This document shows, piece after piece, positions 7,595 to 13,500 of a stretch of DNA of 47,920 nt. Numbering within the stretch: the stretch's first letter is position 1; every line of letters begins with the position of its first letter. Below the pieces are notes generated by a model, which worked only from the letters and a program-made list of their open reading frames with translations, searched no databases and was not told the origin of the DNA. Position numbers and translations under genes: made by a program. The stretch is taken from positions 1-47,920 of the forward strand of contig DASPUH010000058.1 in assembly GCA_035622975.1 (NCBI GenBank), written 5' to 3'. The stretch is from DASPUH01 sp035622975 (GTDB lineage: Bacteria > Chloroflexota > Limnocylindria > Limnocylindrales > CSP1-4).

Positions 7595-8023
7595 TCAAAG
7601 GCGAGTCAGCGGTGACAGGCGATCCGTCTCCAACTCGCGCTTAACGGCCGCCGCGAACGATGAAGCGGCGCCGTCATACACGCGCCATGCCGAGCTCCAA
7701 CCGGTCTCATCGAAGGGTGCGGGGAGGAGTGCCCCATCCTCGGGCACCACATAGGCGAACCGGCCAAGCGCGAAGGTGGCGTCACGGAGCCCTGCGGCAG
7801 CTGGGGCCAGGATCGGCCCTGCGGCGAGGTCACAAACCTGCAGCCCCTGCTGGTCCTCGCGCTGCCAGAAGACGCGGTCGGCGTAGCGCGTTGCCGCCAG
7901 CAGGAGGTCGCTGCGGGCGTTGAGCCGCTCGCCGGCGTAGAGATAGCGACGGCGGTCGTCCCAGCCAGGCACCACAGCCACGGCAGCGACCAGGACGCCC
8001 GCAAGCGCGGCCCACGCGTCCAT
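7595..8023 (-). CDS. Unrecognised membrane-anchored small protein of the island
   Basis: 142 aa from the ATG at 8023. One N-terminal hydrophobic helix (WAALAGVLVAAVAVVPGW) is followed by a soluble, mostly helical region rich in Trp, Arg and Asp (DDRRRYLYAGERLNARSDLL, then FWQREDQQGLQVCDLA). I do not recognise the family. A TACCAT hexamer at 8036-8031 (minus) is 7 nt upstream of this ATG; the alternative ATG at 8032 would overlap that hexamer, so the inner start is preferred. It is divergent from the GGDEF fusion gene across about 256 bp. It could be a membrane partner or effector, but that is speculation. Confidence 0.55.
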   Translation of the reverse strand: MDAWAALAGVLVAAVAVVPGWDDRRRYLYAGERLNARSDLLLAATRYADRVFWQREDQQGLQVCDLAAGPILAPAAAGLRDATFALGRFAYVVPEDGALLPAPFDETGWSSAWRVYDGAASSFAAAVKRELETDRLSPLTRL

Positions 8024-8279
8024 GATTGGCATGGTACGGCCCCGACGCCCGTGCCTCGTGACCCTCTCGCGGGCCAGCTACTGACGGTGAGCGGAGCGGG
8101 GCCGCGGGGAAGCGGGAGCGCCCCTCGCGCCGCTGCGGGGGTCCGGTGGGCAGTGATCCGCGATCGGGCGCACTCAGGCGTGACCCGGCCAAATCGGCGA
8201 TACCCATGGGGTCCGTCGAGTGCAACGGGGGACCTTCGTACTACGGACACCCCCGGACCGGCGAGCGACGATACTCACG

Positions 8280-9800
8280 ATGGTGGTCGGGTGGCGGGAG
8301 CAGCGCGTCGAGGTCGCGGCGTCAGCTGACCGCGCGGCCGCCGCGCTGGCGGCCACGCCGCTTGACACCCTAACGGTCCTACCCAGCAGCCTGTTTGAGG
8401 CGCACCGGACCCTTGGCCTACCGGCCGACCCCCGCTTCCTGCTCCGCTTCTGGGCCAGCCTGGCCACCGGCGAAACAGGTCGGGTTCGGTACCGTTGGTC
8501 CGTTTCACCAGCCGACATCGGCACACACCCACGGTTCGTCGGGCCCAGGGAGACGTGGGGGCCGTGGCGACCGCGGGACCGCGTGGCGATGGCGGAGGAC
8601 CCGGCCGCCTTCGAAGCGCGCATGCTCGTGCCGCTGGTCGTGACGTCCACCCTGGGATGGCTCGGCGGACTCGCGGCGGTAGGCGGCGAAGCGGCCGAGC
8701 TGGCAAGTCGGTTCATCGGCGAGGCCCGGACGACGGCGCGACGCGACGCAGCGTTCTACGTGCAGGAGCGCCACGCGTGGGGCGACACCTGGGCCCTGTG
8801 GTGCATGGCGCGTCACCCGCATGCCCTGCGCCTCCTCCATCCCTTTGCCTTGGCGATCGCCGAGGCGTACGCCGACACGACGATCGACCGCGGCCACGTG
8901 GCGGTCACTGAGCGGCGCTTCCCCTTCGCGGGGGTGCCGCTGGTGTCAGCCTCGAGTCATCTGGCCCTTGGCCTGATCGCGGTCGGCATTCATCCCAAGC
9001 TGACCGGCACGCTGGCCGCCTGGATCCGGCAGCAGCAGCACGCCGACGCCGGCTTCGGCGACGGTGATGGCCCGTCGGATGTGCTCACGACGTTGGTCGC
9101 GGGCGACCTGCTCAGCAGCCTCGATCCGACCTGGGACCCCTTGCCGGCGGCGGATTGGTTCACCGGGCAGCAAGCAGCCGACGGTTGGTGGCGCGCCTAC
9201 GGCCCCGAGGCACCCTGGCTGACGCTCGCGATCTGGCGGTACCTCCGCCAGTCGACGGAGCCGTTCCCGGCGCGCTTCCGCTGGCCCGAGATCGCCACGA
9301 CCAACCGCGACCGTCGGACCGGCCTCGCCTGGTACGCCTATTACGCCGACATGGCTCGCCTGTGCCAGGAGATACCCGGCCTCGGCGCCACACCGATCGA
9401 GGTGGCCTTCCTGGATCTGGCCGGGTTCGGCGTCTTCAACAACCAACACGGCATGGCCATGGGCGACGCCGTTCTGCGGGAGTTCGCGCAGGCGCTGGCC
9501 GAGGTGCCGGGCTCCATGGCGATCCGCGACGGGGGCGACGAGTTCCTGTCCCTGGGGGCACCCGGAGGCACCGGTCTGGCGGCCGCGCTCGATGTCTTCC
9601 GTCGCGCCTGGCCCGCCCGTCTGACGGCCCGCTTCGGTCCCGACGCCAAGGTGGCGCCGCGCATCCTTGTCACGAGCACCACCGGCGCCCACCTGGTCGA
9701 GGCGCGCGACGAGCTGGGCCGCCGCATCGCGGCGCTGAAGACTGCCTACCCGGTGGAACGGCTGCCGCCTGAGGGCATCCTCGTGGAGCTGGGGACGTGA
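8280..9800 (+). CDS. Alpha/alpha-toroid-like protein fused to a C-terminal GGDEF domain
   Basis: 506 aa. Residues 1-220 are helical and Trp-rich and I do not recognise them. Residues about 225-325 look like terpene-cyclase/prenyltransferase-type toroid repeats: LAAWIRQQQHADAGFGDGDG followed by AADWFTGQQAADGWW and LTLAIWRYL. Residues about 342-500 form a GGDEF domain: a D-x-x-TGL opening (344-349), metal-binding Asp379 in FLDLAGFG, Asn387/388 in FNNQHG, MGDAVLREFA, and an intact GGDEF at 418-422. No RxxD inhibitory site precedes the signature. The domain may make c-di-GMP or another cyclic nucleotide. The start is ATG 8280 or GTG 8283; GATACT at 8270-8275 is 7 nt before the GTG. An in-frame GTG at 8220 is less likely. 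Confidence 0.75.
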   Translation: MVVGWREQRVEVAASADRAAAALAATPLDTLTVLPSSLFEAHRTLGLPADPRFLLRFWASLATGETGRVRYRWSVSPADIGTHPRFVGPRETWGPWRPRDRVAMAEDPAAFEARMLVPLVVTSTLGWLGGLAAVGGEAAELASRFIGEARTTARRDAAFYVQERHAWGDTWALWCMARHPHALRLLHPFALAIAEAYADTTIDRGHVAVTERRFPFAGVPLVSASSHLALGLIAVGIHPKLTGTLAAWIRQQQHADAGFGDGDGPSDVLTTLVAGDLLSSLDPTWDPLPAADWFTGQQAADGWWRAYGPEAPWLTLAIWRYLRQSTEPFPARFRWPEIATTNRDRRTGLAWYAYYADMARLCQEIPGLGATPIEVAFLDLAGFGVFNNQHGMAMGDAVLREFAQALAEVPGSMAIRDGGDEFLSLGAPGGTGLAAALDVFRRAWPARLTARFGPDAKVAPRILVTSTTGAHLVEARDELGRRIAALKTAYPVERLPPEGILVELGT

Positions 9801-9904
9801 GCGCCCCACCTTGGCCGCGGATCTAGCCGTGGTCTTGGTCGACCTCGTCGGCCACGGCCCCGCGAGACCGGATGGCGGGTCAGAGTCGACTGGGAGGTCA
9901 TGGG

Positions 9905-10738
9905 ATGAGTTGGTTCCGGCGCAAGTTGCTCCCGCCGGGGACGGCGGCGCGGAGGGCGGCCACCGACGAGGCTCCGGCGCCGAAGGGTTACGAGCCGGTC
10001 TCGGAGGCAGACATCCTGCAACACCCGGCCCTCCGCGCGTTCGCCGTGGGGCCGATCGACAGCCGCGACGACTGGTTCGAGGCGTTCCTGGCGCAGGACG
10101 AGCTTGACGACCTGCGCACGAGGCACGACTGGAGGGAACTGACGCCGGAACAGACAGCACGGGTGCGGGCGATCGTCGCCTCCGGCCAACCACGGCAGGC
10201 GCTCTTCAACCTGCTCCTGTGGCCGCAGCTGCTGCCGCCTGACGTCGGCGGTCGCACCATCGTTGACGCGATCAGGCAGGACCGGGAGCCCTATATGCGG
10301 GTCGCTGCGATCGTCGGGCTGCAGCATTTCCCCGCCGGGTCGATCCCTCGCGAGTCCTGGCCGGGAGTTCGCGACGCCCTCCTCTCCGCGTTCCCCGACC
10401 GAAGGATGTCGATCGCGAACCGAGCCTCGGTCACGCTGCATACCCAGGCGCGACCTGGGGACGGCCCGTCGATCCTCGCGGCCGCTCGTGCGGCGGAGCT
10501 CGCAAGCGGCGACCTCAGGAACGTGTTCATCACGCTCATCAGGATCGGGGCGCACGAGGAGATCCTTCAGCTCTTGCCCGACGTGCTCGCCAACGAGAAG
10601 CTCCAGCCAGCAGCTCGTGCGTGGCTCGAGCGGTGGAAGAGCCTCGGGCGGCGCCCGGCCGAGGACCCGCCTGCCTCGTTCGGACTGCCGGTCCTCGGCT
10701 ACATCCCGAACCTCGACGAGGACGGGCCGCCAACGTGA
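9905..10738 (+). CDS. Unrecognised helical (HEAT-repeat-like) protein of the island
   Basis: 277 aa. A basic N-terminus (MSWFRRKLLPPGTAARR) precedes a region of repeated amphipathic helices, for example ALFNLLLWPQLLPPDVG, PYMRVAAIVGLQHFP, and LRNVFITLIRIGAHEEILQLL. The spacing resembles HEAT/ARM-type alpha solenoids, which usually bind proteins or nucleic acid. No catalytic motif is visible. The ATG at 9905 has GGGAGG (9892-9897) at good spacing. It lies 104 bp downstream of the GGDEF fusion gene on the same strand and may be co-transcribed with it. Confidence 0.6.
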   Translation: MSWFRRKLLPPGTAARRAATDEAPAPKGYEPVSEADILQHPALRAFAVGPIDSRDDWFEAFLAQDELDDLRTRHDWRELTPEQTARVRAIVASGQPRQALFNLLLWPQLLPPDVGGRTIVDAIRQDREPYMRVAAIVGLQHFPAGSIPRESWPGVRDALLSAFPDRRMSIANRASVTLHTQARPGDGPSILAAARAAELASGDLRNVFITLIRIGAHEEILQLLPDVLANEKLQPAARAWLERWKSLGRRPAEDPPASFGLPVLGYIPNLDEDGPPT

Positions 10739-10917
10739 GCCGTCAGATGTCGGCGCCGGACGGGCGGGCGTCGTGGTCACCCAGCCCAGAGGGACTGGCG
10801 GATGCGCAGCGCTACGTAACCCGTCCGGCGGACGCACCGTTGGCTACGGGCGAGCGCGTCGCCCTCGGTGAGATGTGGGAGAGTGGAGGCGACGAGCGGA
10901 TTCGAACCGCTGAATAG
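10735..10917 (+). CDS. Short ORF ending inside tRNA-Cys, possibly truncated by integration
   Basis: A GTG at 10735 overlaps the preceding stop (GTGA) and opens a 60-codon frame (MSRQMSAPDGRASWSP...). It terminates at TAG 10915-10917 within the antisense of tRNA-Cys. The overlap suggests translational coupling. However, the product is short and unrecognised, and its last residues come from tRNA sequence. It may be the stub of a longer element gene cut when the element joined the tRNA, or it may not be a gene. Confidence 0.25.
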   Translation: MSRQMSAPDGRASWSPSPEGLADAQRYVTRPADAPLATGERVALGEMWESGGDERIRTAE

Positions 10918-10959
10918 AGGTTTTGCAGACCTCCCCCTTAACCACTTGGGTACGTCGCC
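10884..10959 (-). tRNA. tRNA-Cys(GCA)
   Basis: Acceptor GGCGACG pairs with CGTCGCC, discriminator T, and CCA is encoded at 10886-10884. The anticodon loop in GGTCTGCAAAACC gives GCA, and the T-loop is GTTCGAATC. It is the last gene of the Phe-Gly-Gln-Cys cluster. Its 3' half is duplicated at 7355-7400. Confidence 0.95.
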
Positions 10960-10966
10960 CTGTGAC

Positions 10967-11040
10967 TGGCTGGCCCTCGAGGATTCGAACCTCGGTTCAC
11001 GGATCCAAAGTCCGCTGTCCTACCGCTAGACGAAGGGCCA
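10967..11040 (-). tRNA. tRNA-Gln(UUG)
   Basis: Acceptor TGGCCCT pairs with AGGGCCA, discriminator G, encoded CCA at 10969-10967. The anticodon loop in GACTTTGGATC gives UUG. D-loop TCTAGCGGTAGGA and T-arm GAGGTTCGAATCCTC are regular. Confidence 0.95.
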
Positions 11041-11083
11041 GCGGGACGCGCTCATCTGACCGGGGTGCGTGCTCGAGAGGGAG

Positions 11084-11159
11084 TGGAGCGGAAGACGGGA
11101 CTCGAACCCGCGACCCTCACCTTGGCAAGGTGATGCTCTACCAACTGAGCCACTTCCGC
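11084..11159 (-). tRNA. tRNA-Gly(GCC)
   Basis: Acceptor GCGGAAG pairs with CTTCCGC, encoded CCA at 11086-11084. The anticodon stem-loop CACCTTGCCAAGGTG gives GCC, and the D-loop is GCTCAGTTGGTAGAGC. Confidence 0.96.
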
Positions 11160-11199
11160 CCGTTGACCTGACCGATGACCCCCGACACCCATCGCGGCG

Positions 11200-11275
11200 T
11201 GGTGCCGAGAGCCAGGATCGAACTGGCGACACCGCGATTTTCAGTCGCGTGCTCTACCAACTGAGCTATCTCGGC
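11200..11275 (-). tRNA. tRNA-Phe(GAA)
   Basis: Acceptor GCCGAGA pairs with TCTCGGC, discriminator A, encoded CCA at 11202-11200. The anticodon loop in CGACTGAAAATCG gives GAA. It is the first gene of the Phe-Gly-Gln-Cys cluster read leftward. Confidence 0.96.
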
Positions 11276-11316
11276 CCGAGCACTTGACGGGCAACGGCGG
11301 TCCGCCGGCGGCAGGA

Positions 11317-11327
11317 AGGATAGCACG
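11317..11327 (-). promoter_or_regulatory. Extended -10 for the tRNA Phe-Gly-Gln-Cys cluster
   Basis: The minus strand reads CGTGCTATCCT, with TGC plus TATCCT forming an extended -10 about 42 nt upstream of tRNA-Phe. The identical 11-mer lies upstream of secG at 15484-15474. It overlaps the region just after the htpX stop, so the tRNAs probably have their own promoter. Confidence 0.5.
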
Positions 11328-11335
11328 CGCGCCCG

Positions 11336-12328
11336 TCACTCAAGGCCGGCAAGGGGCGCCGAGGCGACCGAATCGAGCGGCGGCTGGCCCGACAACGCCC
11401 GCAGCCGGTTGATGCGGTCCAGGATCGGTGGATGGGTGGACATGAGGTTCTCGGCCTCGGAATGCTTCTTCAGCGGGTTGACGATGTAGAGGTGCTGGGT
11501 CGCCCGGTTGGCCACCGCCAGCGGCTCGGGATCGGCGGCGATCTTGGCCAGCGCCTGCTCCAGCCCGACCGGGTTGCGCGTCAGCTCCACGCTCGAGGCG
11601 TCGGCCAGGTACTCGCGCTGTCGGCTCACGGCGAGCTGCACGAGGGCCCCGAAGATGGGGGCCAGGATGGCCAGCACGAGGGCCAGGACGAGGATGAGCG
11701 CCTGGGCACCGCCCCCTCCCTCGTTCGAGCCGCTGCGGCGCCCGCCACCGCCAAGGCCGCCCCAGAAGGTGAAGCGCAGGAAGACGTCCGCGATCAGGGC
11801 GATGCCGCCGACCAGCACGCCCACCAGGAGCGCGAAGCGGATGTCCAGGTTGCGCACGTGCGACATCTCGTGGCCGATGACGCCCTGGAGCTGCTCGCGG
11901 TCGAGCTTCTGGAGGAGACCCATCGTGATGGCCACCGAGGCGTGCTGCGGGTCGCGGCCGGTGGCGAACGCGTTGGGGGACGGGTCGTTGATGATGTAGA
12001 CCCGGGGCATGGGCAGGTTGGCGGCCACGGCCAGTTCACGTACGACGTTCATGAGCTGTGGCGCGCTCTGGTCGTCCACCTCCTGCGCCTGGGAGGCCCC
12101 CAGGACGAGGCTGTCGCCGCCGAAGTAGGAACCCAGGCTGAGCAGGCCGGCCAGCATGATGCCGCCGGCCATCACGAGCAGGCCGCTCGTCACGTCGCCG
12201 GTCAGGCCGTAGCCGATGGCCAGGCCCAGGACGCCCAGGATGACCATCAGGACGAGCACCAGCAGCACCGACTGCCGTCGGTTCTGGGCGATCTCGCTAT
12301 AGAAGGTCTGGGTCGGCGCCAGGCTCAT
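11336..12328 (-). CDS. htpX: HtpX-type membrane zinc metalloprotease
   Basis: 330 aa. Two hydrophobic helices lie near residues 20-40 and 48-68. The zinc-binding HEMSH is at 153-157, within QGVIGHEMSHVRNLD, and Glu239 in RQREYLADAS is the third ligand. Two further helices flank a Gly-rich loop (191-209). The C-terminal THPPILDRINRLRAL is typical of the M48B family. HtpX degrades misfolded membrane proteins with its active site on the cytosolic side. It starts 24 nt downstream of lemA; the lemA-htpX pairing is common in bacteria. Length is slightly above the E. coli protein owing to the Gly-rich loop. Confidence 0.94.
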   Translation of the reverse strand: MSLAPTQTFYSEIAQNRRQSVLLVLVLMVILGVLGLAIGYGLTGDVTSGLLVMAGGIMLAGLLSLGSYFGGDSLVLGASQAQEVDDQSAPQLMNVVRELAVAANLPMPRVYIINDPSPNAFATGRDPQHASVAITMGLLQKLDREQLQGVIGHEMSHVRNLDIRFALLVGVLVGGIALIADVFLRFTFWGGLGGGGRRSGSNEGGGGAQALILVLALVLAILAPIFGALVQLAVSRQREYLADASSVELTRNPVGLEQALAKIAADPEPLAVANRATQHLYIVNPLKKHSEAENLMSTHPPILDRINRLRALSGQPPLDSVASAPLAGLE

Positions 12329-12352
12329 GGGCGGTCGGGGAGCCGCCGGGCC

Positions 12353-13039
12353 TCAGGCGGTCGGCGCGTCGGGCGGCGCGGTGGGATCGGCCGGCGGCGC
12401 CGCAGGCGGAGCCGGCGGCTGCGTCAGGTCGATCGACGGGGCGGGCGCGGCCGGCGTCGCGCCGGGGGTCGCCCCGTACGAGCCCAGGTCCACGGTCGGC
12501 GTCGCCTGGGCGGCCTCCTCGGCCTCGAAGAACTCACGCTTGGTGAAGCCCAGCGGGCCGGCCAGCAGGGCCGACGGGAGAGTCTGGATCGTCGTGTTGT
12601 AATCCAGGACGGTGGCGTTGTAGTGCTGCCGGGAGAAGCTGATCTGGTTCTCGGTCGTGGTCAGCTGCTCCTGCAGGTTCATGACGTTCTCGTTCGCCTT
12701 GAGCTGCGGGTAGTTCTCCACCACCGCGAACAGCGAGCGAAGCGACGAGGTCAGGGCGTTCTCGGCGGCGGCCGACGCGGCGGGACCCTGGGCACCGGCC
12801 GTGACGGCCGAGGCGCGGGCGTTGGTCACCTGGGTCAGCACGGACTGCTCGAAGCCCATGTACCCCTTGACCGCGTTGACGAGGTTCGGGATGAGGTCCC
12901 AGCGCCGCTTGAGCTGGACCTGGATCTGGGCGTACGCCTCGTCGATGCGCAGGCGGCGCTGGACCAGCCCGTTGTAGATCAGGACCCCGACCACGACGAT
13001 GACGACGACGATGACGATCAGGATCAGCAGGGGACCCAT
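12353..13039 (-). CDS. lemA: LemA family membrane protein
   Basis: 228 aa. A single N-terminal helix (LLILIVIVVVIVVVGVLIYN) is followed by the family core NGLVQRRLRIDEAYAQIQVQ, LKRRWDLIPNLVNAVKGYMG and later ENYPQLKANENVMNLQEQL. This forms an antiparallel helical bundle. The C-terminal 60 residues are Pro/Ala-rich and likely disordered. Biochemical function is unknown; conserved linkage with htpX suggests a role in membrane-protein quality control. The start has GGAGG at 5-nt spacing, and TATACT at 13079-13074 is a good -10, so this transcript has a normal leader. Confidence 0.93.
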   Translation of the reverse strand: MGPLLILIVIVVVIVVVGVLIYNGLVQRRLRIDEAYAQIQVQLKRRWDLIPNLVNAVKGYMGFEQSVLTQVTNARASAVTAGAQGPAASAAAENALTSSLRSLFAVVENYPQLKANENVMNLQEQLTTTENQISFSRQHYNATVLDYNTTIQTLPSALLAGPLGFTKREFFEAEEAAQATPTVDLGSYGATPGATPAAPAPSIDLTQPPAPPAAPPADPTAPPDAPTA

Positions 13040-13073
13040 GGATGCCTCCGCGTGGCGCCGAGATGGCCGGCCC

Positions 13074-13079
13074 AGTATA
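13074..13079 (-). promoter_or_regulatory. -10 hexamer for lemA-htpX
   Basis: The minus strand reads TATACT, one base from consensus TATAAT, 34 nt upstream of the lemA ATG and followed by a GGAGG ribosome site. It contrasts with the leaderless promoters elsewhere in the window. Confidence 0.45.
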
Positions 13080-13103
13080 GGGCCACGGACCGTGCCGGCG
13101 GGC

Positions 13104-13180
13104 TGGTGGGCGGTGCTGGGCTCGAACCAGCGACCCCCTCGGTGTAAGCGAGGTGCTCTGACCCACTGAGCTAACCGCCC
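13104..13180 (-). tRNA. tRNA-Val(UAC)
   Basis: Acceptor GGGCGGT pairs with ACCGCCC, discriminator A, encoded CCA at 13106-13104. The anticodon loop in CTCGCTTACACCGAG gives UAC. The 77-nt length and T-arm GCTGGTTCGAGCCCAGC are regular. Confidence 0.96.
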
Positions 13181-13226
13181 GCGGCGATGCTAGCAGCCCG
13201 GAGCATCCGGTTGATCAGGTGAGGTG

Positions 13227-13311
13227 TGGTGCCCAGGCCGGGACTTGAACCCGGATGACTTGCGTCATACGCCCCTCAAACGTACGCGTATACCAATTCC
13301 GCCACCTGGGC
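13227..13311 (-). tRNA. tRNA-Leu(GAG)
   Basis: Acceptor GCCCAGG pairs with CCTGGGC, encoded CCA at 13229-13227. The anticodon loop TTGAGGG within TACGT/GCGTA gives GAG. A class II long variable arm (TGACGCAAGTCA) is present. Confidence 0.94.
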
Positions 13312-13341
13312 AGGTGCTGAGCGAACTTCGACCGGTCGGGA

Positions 13342-13428
13342 TGGTACCGAGGGAGGGACTTGAACCCACACGACCTTGCGGTCACTAGGTCCTGAACCTA
13401 GCGCGTCTGCCTATTCCGCCACCTCGGC
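13342..13428 (-). tRNA. tRNA-Leu(CAG)
   Basis: Acceptor GCCGAGG pairs with CCTCGGT (G-U at 1-72), encoded CCA at 13344-13342. The anticodon loop in CTAGGTTCAGGACCTAG gives CAG. The long variable arm TGACCGCAAGGTCG marks class II. It heads the Leu-Leu-Val cluster. Confidence 0.95.
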
Positions 13429-13481
13429 GCCGAGGGACCAGGCCGCGCGCGTCTTCGCTCACGGCGCTCCGGCGAGCCCGC

Positions 13482-13490
13482 ATGGTAGCA
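13482..13490 (-). promoter_or_regulatory. Probable extended -10 for the Leu-Leu-Val tRNA cluster
   Basis: The minus strand reads TGCTACCAT (TGC plus TACCAT) just after the end of the solute-binding-protein gene and about 53 nt before tRNA-Leu(CAG). It resembles the TGC-TATCCT element before the other tRNA cluster. Confidence 0.4.
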
Positions 13491-13500
13491 CGGTCGCCGT

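Larger units (their letters stand above)
7355..10928. mobile_element. Putative genomic island inserted at tRNA-Cys
   Basis: The intact tRNA-Cys (10884-10959, minus) points its 3' end into this region, and a copy of that 3' half lies at the far side (7355-7400), as expected for attL/attR direct repeats. Between them are three unrecognised or unusual genes (7595-8023 minus, 8280-9800 plus, 9905-10738 plus) plus a short ORF running into the tRNA. I see no integrase, transposase or IS ends. The island is therefore either a remnant or a non-autonomous element, or the repeat is a relic of a tRNA gene duplication. Confidence 0.55.

Noticed and set aside
8220..8279. Upstream GTG start for the toroid-GGDEF protein
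   Set aside because: The added 20 residues are Arg/Thr-rich without a ribosome site, while GATACT at 8270-8275 fits a start at 8280-8283.
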